NCBI GenBank assembly: GCA_016178305.1
Contig: JACOTM010000043.1
Location: 1 to 51,138 of the forward strand
DNA length: 51,138 nt
Direction of reading: 5' to 3'
From: Flavobacteriia bacterium
GTDB lineage: Bacteria > Bacteroidota > Bacteroidia > Flavobacteriales_D > Crocinitomicaceae
Notes under the pieces: generated by a model
Told to the model about the DNA's origin: nothing
The model's database searches: none
The model's input: only the letters and a program-made list of their open reading frames with translations
Made by a program: the position numbers and the translations under genes
Part shown: one piece after another, positions 1 through 6,948 of the stretch
How positions within the stretch are numbered: the stretch's first letter is position 1
Layout: every line of letters begins with the position of its first letter

Positions 1-474
1 AAAACAGAGGCACACGGCACTTTAGATAATAATGGAGAAGCTGTTGTAGAATTGCGACAAAAAAACAGAACTTATAGTGTTCGTGTAGTAGAACCAGCAA
101 ATACTTGTTACAACAAACAAATTACGCAATATTTTGATAGTAAATATGATGTGAATGGGGTATTTACTTTTGAGTTTGCAGAGTGTGCTTATTTCAAATT
201 AGATATTAATAATGTAAACTGTTCAGGTCCAACAGATAACTTTAAACTTTATTATATGGGCAGACAAGTAGCAGATCAAGGTTCAAACATTGTTGGAGCG
301 TTATCTTTAGAAGGAGATGGATGTTTTAACTATGTTGGAGATTCATTTTCGTCAGTTCCGATTGGTAAAATGATGTGGAAGTGGGTAGTTACAAGAAATG
401 GTAATACAACAACATTTTTTGACACTATAAACTTTTTACCAGAAGAATATAAGGTTTATCATATTAATTACTAA
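1..474 (+). CDS. Lipoprotein-family gene, copy A (5' end cut off by window)
   Basis: The reading frame is open from base 1, so the gene begins before the window; the codons up to about 180 match copies B and C (nt 633-811 and 1176-1354) almost base for base. The remaining part encodes a front half shared with the other copies (TLDNNGEAVVELRQKNRTY) and a private tail of about 95 residues ending in ...KVYHINY. The two intact neighbours' N-termini show that the family carries a lipoprotein signal, so this one is presumably also an exported lipoprotein. The front half looks like a small beta-sandwich of the carboxypeptidase-regulatory type, but I do not recognise a named family. The stop TAA overlaps the next ATG by one base (TAATG), so translation is probably coupled to copy B. 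Confidence 0.75.
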   Translation, partial: KTEAHGTLDNNGEAVVELRQKNRTYSVRVVEPANTCYNKQITQYFDSKYDVNGVFTFEFAECAYFKLDINNVNCSGPTDNFKLYYMGRQVADQGSNIVGALSLEGDGCFNYVGDSFSSVPIGKMMWKWVVTRNGNTTTFFDTINFLPEEYKVYHINY

Positions 475-1008
475 TGAAGTTTTATTTATTGATCATATTT
501 TTTCTAGCGACTTCCTGTGGTAAAAAACGTACAATACATATTATCGCTAAAAACGCCGCAACGGAAGTACGCTATGCAGGTTTAGAATATTTTGTAGTTT
601 CATCCCGTACAGGTGCTAATGGGGAAAAATATAAAACGGAGGCACACGGCACTTTAGATAATAATGGAGAAGCTGTTGTAGAATTGCGACAAAAAAACAG
701 AACTTATAGTGTTCGCGTAGTAGAACCAGCAAATACATGTTACAACAAACAAATTACGCAATATTTTGATTCAAAATACGATGTAAATGGGACATTTACT
801 TTTGAGTTTGCTATGGTTAACTACAAGTGAATCGAATTCTTTTATAACTCAAACAGGGTGTTTTCAATTTGATGGCGATTATTTTTCTTTGCCTATGGGT
901 AAGTATAAATACGAATGGGAAGTTACAAAAAATGGAACAACTACTTATCATGATTCAATATTTAACTTAGTTGAAAATCAACATTTTAATTTCACAATTA
1001 ATTATTAA
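474..1008 (+). pseudogene. Lipoprotein-family gene, copy B, broken by internal deletion and frameshift
   Basis: The gene starts at the ATG overlapping the stop of copy A and reads a lipoprotein signal peptide with the lipobox ending ATSC at residue 15, then the shared front half, and stops at 830 after EFAMVNYK. From about 787 to 1008 another frame (+1) encodes a tail (CFQFDGDYFSLPMGKYKYEW...FTINY) that is clearly homologous to the tail of copy A (CFNYVGDSFSSVPIGKMMWKW...YHINY). About 30 residues present in copy A between EFA and the conserved Cys are missing. The simplest reading is an out-of-frame internal deletion near 811-830. A truncated 118-residue lipoprotein (474-830) could still be made. 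The remnant tail ends with TAATG, overlapping copy C. Confidence 0.75.
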
Positions 1009-1354
1009 TGAAACAAATATTCTTTTTAAGTATCTTTTTACTTTTAATAGCGACTTCCTGTGGAAAAAAACGCACAATCCATATCATTGCTAAAAACGCC
1101 GCAACAGAAACACGCTACGCAGGTTTAGAATATTTTGTAGTTTCATCCCGTACAGGTGCTAATGGGGAAAAATACAAAACGGAGGCACACGGTACTTTAG
1201 ATAATAATGGAGAAGCTGTTGTAGAATTGCGACAAAAAAACAGAACTTATAGTGTTCGCGTAGTAGAACCAGCAAATACCTGTTACAACAAACAAATTAC
1301 GCAATATTTTGATTCAAAATACGATGTAAATGGGACATTTACGTTTGAGTTTGC
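505..1354 (+). repeat. Direct repeat: near-identical 307-bp blocks shared by lipoprotein copies B and C (and A)
   Basis: Block 505-811 aligns without gaps to 1048-1354 (offset 543 bp), with about 13 mismatches by eye; block 1-179 aligns to 633-811 (offset 632) with similarly few changes. Identity falls away sharply just after the codons for TFEFA, exactly where the tails diverge. This points to recent tandem duplication or gene conversion confined to the front half of the genes. Confidence 0.85.
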
Positions 1355-1388
1355 CGAATGCGCATCTTTACAGATAAATATTAAGTAA
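1008..1388 (+). CDS. Lipoprotein-family gene, copy C, with shortened tail
   Basis: The gene encodes 126 residues: a lipoprotein signal (hydrophobic core FFLSIFLLLIATSC, lipidated Cys about residue 18) followed by the family's conserved front half (GKKRTIHIIAKNAAT, YFVVSSRTGANGEKYKTEAHG). It ends only nine residues after the shared EFAECA, whereas copy A continues for about 80 more, so the variable C-terminal part is lost or was never present. No homologous tail is seen downstream of the stop in any frame. It starts on the ATG that overlaps the end of copy B. The product should be an outer-membrane-anchored lipoprotein of unknown function. The nucleotide sequence over 1048-1354 differs from copy B at only about 13 positions. 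Confidence 0.7.
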   Translation: MKQIFFLSIFLLLIATSCGKKRTIHIIAKNAATETRYAGLEYFVVSSRTGANGEKYKTEAHGTLDNNGEAVVELRQKNRTYSVRVVEPANTCYNKQITQYFDSKYDVNGTFTFEFAECASLQINIK

Positions 1389-1570
1389 ATTTATTATGAT
1401 TTCAATATTTTAAGTCTTTTCCTCTCAAAACGCGTTAAGTTTTTAAGAAATAAAGATCCATTATTACTGAAAATCTTGCCTTTTTTGAGTAAAAAATCCA
1501 ATAAAATTATTTGATGTTACTTTTTTCCCAAGATTCGTTATACAGATGAAAATCAATAAAATTGAATCTT

Positions 1571-3085
1571 ATGGAGGCCAAATTTCTACATTTCACAATT
1601 CTATCAATTACTTTCTTTCTTGTTCAATTTTCAAGTTGGGCGCAATGCGAATCGATTGTGGTGATCAAATTGAACAATAATAAGGGTGGTGTTTATTCAG
1701 GTCAAAATGTTGAATTAAAAAGTCAAAATGATGGTAAAATCTATAAAATGACGAGCGATTCCAAAGGTGAAGTGATATTTCAAGTTCCCTGTGATCAACG
1801 TTTTGATTTAACGATTGCCAATTACACACGAAAAGAAGAATTAAATTCTCCCTCAATTAGCGGAGCAGAATCATTTGAAGAATACAGTTATTCTCCAGAC
1901 ATGGCTCTAAAAGACAAAATGATGGCTATGAGTGAAGCAGATAAAACAAAATTGGATAATCAATTGAAGAGCCTTCCCGATACTATGAAAATATTTAAAT
2001 CTCAAATGCCCAAACCGTTGATAGTAGATGGTTTTATGCAGTATTTTATCATCGTAAAAAATCTTGAAAATAAACCTTTAGCAAATGAGAAAATAATAGT
2101 TTCAGGAAAGAAGCGAAACAAACATTTCAAAGGAGAAACAGATGCCACAGGAAAGATTCAATTGTATTTACCAAAAGGAGATGTTTATACCGTTAATTTT
2201 AAATACCATAAAAATTATTATTCCCATGAAATTGCTTACACAATAGGAACTGGAACTGGGAGCATGGAATTGATCTACATGGGAACAGAAGAATATTTGA
2301 GAAGAAAAAAAATCGAAGAAGAACGCATCAAAGCGGAAGAAAAACGGCTTGCTGAAGAGAAAAAACGCTTTGAAGAATGGTGCAAAGCAGAAAAACTATC
2401 TCGAGAAGAAGGATTAAAACGTAAAATGAAAGAACTGGAAGATCAGCAGGAAACACTCAAACAAGGAATCGTTTACAAAGTGCTCAATCGCAATAATTGG
2501 TCGGAAAAACTGATTGTATGTGATTTAACTGGCAGTATGATGCCGTATGCTTCTCAATTGGCCTTGTGGTATCAATTAAATTTAGCGAAAGAAAAAAACT
2601 TACAATTTGTATTTTTCAATGACGGAGATAATCAAATGGATAGTCAAAAACAAATCGGTTCAACTGGAGGAATCTATTACCAAAAAAGTAAAGGATTAGA
2701 CAGTTTGACAACTATGATGAATTATGTTCAATTTAAAGGATATGGGGGAGATTGTCCTGAAAATAATATGGAAGCCTTGATAAAGGGAGTCAAATTAGCA
2801 AATCCCTATAAAGAATTAGTGATGATAGCGGATAATTATGCACCCGTTAAAGACATTGAACTCTTGAAAAATTTCAATAAACCGGTACACATTATTTTAT
2901 GTGGTGTAAGCGATCAAGTGCTTCTAGATTATTTATTAATTGCTTGGAAAACAAAAGGAACGATTCATACCATTGAAGAAGATATTGTCAACATCGCAAA
3001 CATGATGGAAGGTCAATCAGTCAAAATCAATGGTATAATATATAAAATTATGGGCGGTGAATTTGTGCGAATTGGTAAAGCATAG
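1571..3085 (+). CDS. Exported vWA-like protein with N-terminal Ig-like/CarboxypepD-type domains
   Basis: I start at the ATG at 1571, because the frame extension upstream would use a TTG and the ATG gives a clean signal peptide (residues 1-22, ending SSWAQ). The mature part has a beta-rich region near residues 30-75 (GQNVELKSQNDGKIYKMTSD), another near 155-225 with the pattern of transthyretin-like domains (NLENKPLANEKIIVSGKK...TDATGKIQLYLPKG), then a highly charged helical stretch at about 243-300 (EEERIKAEEKRLAEEKKRF). The C-terminal third resembles a von Willebrand A fold: a central strand ending in the MIDAS-like D318-L-T-G-S322, followed by FFNDGDN, the GGDCPENNMEAL segment and a later MIADN. 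The role is unknown; vWA proteins often bind ligands through a metal ion. It is probably periplasmic or surface-located. It stands alone between the lipoprotein cluster and a converging pair. Confidence 0.65.
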   Translation: MEAKFLHFTILSITFFLVQFSSWAQCESIVVIKLNNNKGGVYSGQNVELKSQNDGKIYKMTSDSKGEVIFQVPCDQRFDLTIANYTRKEELNSPSISGAESFEEYSYSPDMALKDKMMAMSEADKTKLDNQLKSLPDTMKIFKSQMPKPLIVDGFMQYFIIVKNLENKPLANEKIIVSGKKRNKHFKGETDATGKIQLYLPKGDVYTVNFKYHKNYYSHEIAYTIGTGTGSMELIYMGTEEYLRRKKIEEERIKAEEKRLAEEKKRFEEWCKAEKLSREEGLKRKMKELEDQQETLKQGIVYKVLNRNNWSEKLIVCDLTGSMMPYASQLALWYQLNLAKEKNLQFVFFNDGDNQMDSQKQIGSTGGIYYQKSKGLDSLTTMMNYVQFKGYGGDCPENNMEALIKGVKLANPYKELVMIADNYAPVKDIELLKNFNKPVHIILCGVSDQVLLDYLLIAWKTKGTIHTIEEDIVNIANMMEGQSVKINGIIYKIMGGEFVRIGKA

Positions 3086-3171
3086 AAATCATCAAAAATA
3101 TTTTTCAAATCTGTTAAAAAATATAGAAAATTTCAAATAACTGAAAAAATTACAACTATGCTTAGAAACGT

Positions 3172-3705
3172 TTATTTTTTTGGTTTTAAAAATTTAGCCG
3201 CATTGAAAAGGTTTGAATTTCCTTTAGGAATAGAAAGCGAAATCCAATTTGTATCACAAATCATTTTTCCAATAAATACAATTTGTCCAACATGATAAGG
3301 ATAATGTGCAAGTTGCCTATTGATGGCTTCTGTAACAGTATGACTTTCATTTCGAATGTAAATAATTTTTGTTAAATCTTCTTCTTTTAAATTTTGAATT
3401 ACTTGAAAAAAGCATTCCCAGCCACTGTTCCATTTTTCAATTAATTCCGATTTCGTTTGAATATCATTTTCAAATTCCGATTCTCTGTTTCGCCATTCTT
3501 TTTCACCATCAGAAGTGTAAAAATCAGTCCATCGAGATAACATATTGCCATAAAGATGCTTCACAACAGTTGCAATAGAATTACTTTCTTCATTAAACTT
3601 CCAAAAAAGTTGTTCCTCTGTGAGTTGAAGAAATGTTTTTTCACCAAGTAATTTATAATACTCGAATTGATTATGAATGCTTTGGATGTAGTTGACCATT
3701 TCCAT
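3172..3705 (-). CDS. DinB-like protein, DUF1572 type
   Basis: The 177-residue product has the four-helix pattern of the DinB/YfiT superfamily, DUF1572 subgroup: an N-terminal helix (YIQSIHNQFEYYKLLGEKTF), the conserved QLTEEQLFWKFNEESNSI, a first metal-ligand-like His in VVKHLYGNMLSRWTDF, and HYPYHVGQIVFIGKM near residues 133-147. Family members are cytoplasmic and often metal-binding, some acting as thiol-dependent transferases, but most DUF1572 proteins have no proven substrate. The start ATG overlaps the stop of the upstream TPR gene by one base (TAATG on the minus strand), so the two are almost certainly co-translated. Confidence 0.8.
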   Translation of the reverse strand: MEMVNYIQSIHNQFEYYKLLGEKTFLQLTEEQLFWKFNEESNSIATVVKHLYGNMLSRWTDFYTSDGEKEWRNRESEFENDIQTKSELIEKWNSGWECFFQVIQNLKEEDLTKIIYIRNESHTVTEAINRQLAHYPYHVGQIVFIGKMICDTNWISLSIPKGNSNLFNAAKFLKPKK

Positions 3706-4529
3706 TATTTTAGTTGTAATTCTTTAATAAAATTTAATTCTAAAGTTAACCAATCTTTTTTTATTTGATAAGGATATTCTTCATATTTTGCATTATCTTC
3801 ATTGATTGTATAACCTTTTGAAAAGTCACTAATTGCTTGATTAATTAAATCAATTGCTTCATTGTTTCTATTTTGGAGTTCTAAAAGTTGAGCTTTATAG
3901 TATTTAGGATCTGGAAATTCTTTATAAAAACCTAAAACTTTGTCAAAAAACACAATTGCCTCCTTATTGTTTCCTTGTTCCATTTTGATAATACCCAAAT
4001 AAAAGTATTCGACAAAATGTCCAGACCCCCATTTTTCTTCACTGTAGTGAATTGAGTTTTGCAAATATTCTTCTGCTTTGTCAAATTGATTGAGCTGTAA
4101 ATAACTTAACCCAATGTAAAAATCGTATGAATGATCCATTACAAACCCTATTTTGTGTTTTGTTTTCAATTCTTCAAAATCAGCAATCGCTTCTTTATGC
4201 GATTTAACAAATATGCATTTAATGAAAGCTCCATACTCAAAATAATGATCTGTGTTATCATATTTAATAGCACTATCTAAATATTGCAATCCTAATTCGT
4301 ACTTTTTTTGTTTAAATAAAGGCATTGCTTTTTGCTGCCAGATATATGCAATATCTGATTTTTCCATTAATATACTATCCAGATATTTTTGTCTATCTTG
4401 AGAAAAAAGACGAATATCATTTAATTTATCTAAATAATGTTGAATTTTTAAGGTATCAAATTGTTGATTAATCTCTGAGTTTTGAGCAAACGTAAAAAAA
4501 GGTATCAGGAACAGAAAAAAAGTTTTCAT
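3705..4529 (-). CDS. Exported tetratricopeptide-repeat protein
   Basis: The 274-residue protein begins with a signal peptide (MKTFFLFLIPFFTFAQ) and then carries about four TPR-like helix pairs: LFKQKKYELGLQYLDSAIKY (about 90-110), IGLSYLQLNQFDKAEEYLQN (about 140-160), YLGIIKMEQGNNKEAIVFFD (about 175-195) and AQLLELQNRNNEAIDLINQA (about 210-230). Such proteins usually act as scaffolds in the periplasm. No enzymatic domain is visible. It is translationally coupled to the DinB-like gene downstream, but the pairing does not point to a known pathway. Confidence 0.75.
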   Translation of the reverse strand: MKTFFLFLIPFFTFAQNSEINQQFDTLKIQHYLDKLNDIRLFSQDRQKYLDSILMEKSDIAYIWQQKAMPLFKQKKYELGLQYLDSAIKYDNTDHYFEYGAFIKCIFVKSHKEAIADFEELKTKHKIGFVMDHSYDFYIGLSYLQLNQFDKAEEYLQNSIHYSEEKWGSGHFVEYFYLGIIKMEQGNNKEAIVFFDKVLGFYKEFPDPKYYKAQLLELQNRNNEAIDLINQAISDFSKGYTINEDNAKYEEYPYQIKKDWLTLELNFIKELQLK

Positions 4530-4832
4530 ATAAAAGGTTTTAATTCAAAACTAAGAATTAATTTGAATTGTACTGGAATTAAATATTATTTTGAGGGACT
4601 CATTGGAAAATTAAATCTAAAATTATTCAACCTTTGTCTCAAAATTTCGCTTCATTATCGAAAATTATCGTTTGTCCTTTTTTTGACTTGAACCCAAAAA
4701 GAAAGCATTGCTTTTGAAGACTAAGCAATAGTGATGGAACAAGACTTGAAAAATAATGATTCCTTCCAGGCTAAATAATAGAACAACGTAATAGTTCATT
4801 TTAAAAAATAATTTAACTTTGAAAATAAAAGA
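4530..4832. other. Intergenic region between divergent TPR and small lipoprotein genes
   Basis: There is no convincing gene in these 303 bases; the only plus-strand open frame starts inside the TPR gene and has no coding character. A short palindrome (AAAGCATTGCTTT, around 4700) is present. The right end holds the promoter of the next gene. Confidence 0.5.
4814..4821 (+). promoter_or_regulatory. Bacteroidota-type -7 element for small lipoprotein
   Basis: TAACTTTG matches TAnnTTTG and lies 12 nt before the ATG at 4833, implying a very short leader. No clear -33 TTG was found. Confidence 0.5.
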
Positions 4833-5093
4833 ATGAAATCTTTGGTAATAATTTTAGTTTTTGGATTCACATTGACAGCTTGTTCAAATTCGAAAGATGA
4901 GCAATTTTGTAAATGCATGGAAGTTTCAGAAAAATTTAACGAAACAGCGAACAAAATAATTGAAAAAGGGACCACCCCTATTTTAGAAAAACAGTTTAAA
5001 ACTCAAAAGAAAGCAAAGGAAAAAGCATGCAAAACATTTCAAACTATGGGCGGAAAAGAAATGTTAGAGAAAAAAGCTGCTTGTGCAAATTAA
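4833..5093 (+). CDS. Small lipoprotein, cysteine-rich, unknown function
   Basis: The 86-residue product has a lipoprotein signal with the lipobox LTAC (Cys at residue 17). The mature part is short, helical and highly charged (KFNETANKIIEKGT, KTQKKAKEKACKTF) and includes the paired cysteines of FCKCMEVSE plus later Cys residues, suggesting disulfides. Similar tiny lipoproteins with a C-x-C start are common in Flavobacteriia and have no assigned function. It is monocistronic, as prs downstream has its own promoter. Confidence 0.65.
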   Translation: MKSLVIILVFGFTLTACSNSKDEQFCKCMEVSEKFNETANKIIEKGTTPILEKQFKTQKKAKEKACKTFQTMGGKEMLEKKAACAN

Positions 5094-5134
5094 TATTTTT
5101 CGAATAAGTTAAGGATGTTTCCAGCTAAATTTCA

Positions 5135-5142
5135 TATCTTTG
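5135..5142 (+). promoter_or_regulatory. -7 promoter element of prs
   Basis: TATCTTTG is a perfect TAnnTTTG, 19 nt before the prs ATG. It would drive prs and probably rplY, up to the strong terminator at 6744. Confidence 0.65.
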
Positions 5143-5161
5143 CGCTTTCAAATTGAGAATC

Positions 5162-6097
5162 ATGTCTGTTGAAGTAAAAATATTTTCGGGAAGAGCTACA
5201 ATCGGTTTAGCAGAAAAAATAGCCAAAAGTTATGGTTTACCACTTGGAGATGTAAAAGTTACTGATTTTAGTGATGGTGAATTTCAACCATCTTTCGAAG
5301 AAACAGTAAGAGGTAAAGATGTCTTTATTGTGCAATCAACAATGCCACCTGCAGACAATCTTTTTGAATTATTATTAATGGTTGATGCCGCTAAAAGAGC
5401 TTCAGCAAGAAAAATTATCGCTGTAATTCCATATTTTGGTTTTGCTCGTCAGGATAGAAAAGATAAACCAAGAGTTGCTATTGGTGCAAAATTGGTAGCA
5501 AATATGTTAATGGCTGCTGGAGTGAATCGTTTAATGACGATGGACTTGCATGCCGATCAAATTCAAGGTTTCTTTGAAGTTCCTGTAGATCATTTATATG
5601 CTTCAACTATTTTCTTTAAAGAAATGGAAGCTTTAAATACAGGAAATTTAATTATGGCTGCACCAGATGCTGGTGGAACAAAAAGAGCAAACTCGTATGC
5701 TAAGAAATTAGATGTTGGTTTAGCAATTTGCCATAAGTCTCGTAAAAAAGCAAACGAAGTTGCAGAAATGACCGTAATTGGTGATGTGTCAGGAAAAGAT
5801 GTAATTTTAGTGGATGATATGTGCGATACAGCAGGTACATTGACAAAAGCAGCAGATTTATTCATGGAAAAAGGAGCAAAAAGTGTCAGAGCATTTTGTA
5901 CACATGCTGTACTTTCAGGGCCAGCTTATGAAAGAATCGAAAATTCATCTTTAACAGAATTAATTGTTACAGATACAATTCCTTTAAAACAACAAAGCAA
6001 AAAGATTCGTGTAATCTCAGTAGCTGATTTATTTGCAGACATCATTCATGGAATGGTTAACAATGAATCAATTAGTTCACATTTTATAATCTCATAA
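5162..6097 (+). CDS. prs: Ribose-phosphate pyrophosphokinase
   Basis: The enzyme makes PRPP from ribose 5-phosphate and ATP, feeding purine, pyrimidine, histidine, tryptophan and NAD synthesis in the cytoplasm. With the ATG at 5162 (an in-frame TTG nine bases upstream is less likely) the protein is 311 residues, the usual length. Visible hallmarks are FSDGEFQPSFEETVRGKDVF near the N-terminus, the YFGFARQDRKDKPR flexible-loop region, MDLHADQIQGFF, the CHKSRKKANEV catalytic segment and the PRPP-binding loop DVILVDDMCDTAGTLTKA. The gene is followed after 10 bases by rplY, a common pairing in Bacteroidota. rpiB, which supplies ribose 5-phosphate, is elsewhere in this window. Confidence 0.97.
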   Translation: MSVEVKIFSGRATIGLAEKIAKSYGLPLGDVKVTDFSDGEFQPSFEETVRGKDVFIVQSTMPPADNLFELLLMVDAAKRASARKIIAVIPYFGFARQDRKDKPRVAIGAKLVANMLMAAGVNRLMTMDLHADQIQGFFEVPVDHLYASTIFFKEMEALNTGNLIMAAPDAGGTKRANSYAKKLDVGLAICHKSRKKANEVAEMTVIGDVSGKDVILVDDMCDTAGTLTKAADLFMEKGAKSVRAFCTHAVLSGPAYERIENSSLTELIVTDTIPLKQQSKKIRVISVADLFADIIHGMVNNESISSHFIIS

Positions 6098-6107
6098 ATA
6101 AATAAAA

Positions 6108-6719
6108 ATGAAAAAAGCACAATTGAGCGGTTCGGTTAGAGCGAACGTAGGGAAAAAGGATGCTGCCCTTACAAGAAATGCAGGGTTAGTTCCGTGTGTA
6201 GTTTACGGTTCAGGTGAACAAACTCACTTTTCTGTCAAAGAAATTGATATCGAAAGAATTGTTTATTCTCCAGATGTTTATCAAGTTGAATTAGAAAATG
6301 AATAAAAAAAAGTAAATGCAATCATTCGTGAATTACAACAACACCCAACAACAGGGAAAGTTCGTCACGTAGATTTCTTACAATTAGAAGATAATAAACC
6401 AGTAAGAGTTGAATTACCTGTTCGTATCGTTGGATCTGCTAAAGGTGTAATGAGTGGTGGTAAATTAATGCAAGCTTACCGTCGTTTAAGAGTTGTTGGT
6501 TTACCAGCTGCTTTACCAGAATCTATTACTTTAAATGTTTCTAGTTTAAAAATTGGTAAATCTATCCGTGTTGGTAATATCAACATCCCAGGAGTTACTA
6601 TTTTAGATCCACATGCATCTGTAGTTGTTTCTGTTCGTATGGCTCGTGGAGCTGTTAAACCAGTTGAAGCTGATGATGATGAAGAAGAAGTTGTTGATTT
6701 CGTAGTTTTAGATAAATAA
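6108..6719 (+). pseudogene. rplY: 50S ribosomal protein L25 (CTC type), interrupted by an in-frame TAA
   Basis: The gene encodes the 5S-rRNA-binding L25/CTC protein. The first 65 codons (VRANVGKKDAALTRNAGLVP, CVVYGSGEQTHFSVKEIDIE) run into a TAA at 6303-6305, and the same frame continues directly with KKVNAIIRELQQHPTTGKVR, HVDFLQLEDNKPVRVELPVR and the usual acidic tail, to a stop at 6717-6719. Total length is about 202 residues plus the internal stop, normal for the long form. The TAA begins an A8 run, and one base change (for example TAA to AAA) restores the frame. Nothing else has decayed, so a sequencing or assembly error, a very recent mutation or readthrough are all possible. I label it broken because that is what the sequence shows. 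Confidence 0.8.
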
Positions 6720-6743
6720 GCTACGTTTTAAATAAATCTCATG

Positions 6744-6775
6744 AAAAAGCTGTCCTTACTGGACAGCTTTTTTTT
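6744..6775 (+). terminator. Rho-independent terminator after rplY
   Basis: A perfect 12-bp stem (AAAAAGCTGTCC / GGACAGCTTTTT) with a TTACT loop is followed by a T run. Confidence 0.9.
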
Positions 6776-6915
6776 GATCTATAAAAAATCAAATACTTCA
6801 AACAATTTGCTTTGATGCCCTTTTATGGTTCATTTCATTTGAAATCAATCACAAAATAACATCAACAATTTTCCACCTATCGGAAACATTCTTGTAGATT
6901 CTAAATTCTATTTAT

Positions 6916-6923
6916 TATCTTCG
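6916..6923 (+). promoter_or_regulatory. Probable -7 element of ileS
   Basis: TATCTTCG (one mismatch to TAnnTTTG) lies 25 nt before the ileS ATG. The region 6776-6948 shows no T-box or other leader structure that I can recognise. Confidence 0.4.
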
Positions 6924-6948
6924 TAATTCGTAAAATTTACAAAACGAA

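Noticed and set aside
4482-4691. Plus-strand 69-codon frame at the TPR gene start
   Set aside because: It begins inside the TPR gene, has no coding character and no promoter.
6776-6948. T-box or other leader regulating ileS
   Set aside because: No T-box sequence, antiterminator or competing hairpin could be found, and T-boxes are not typical of this phylum.
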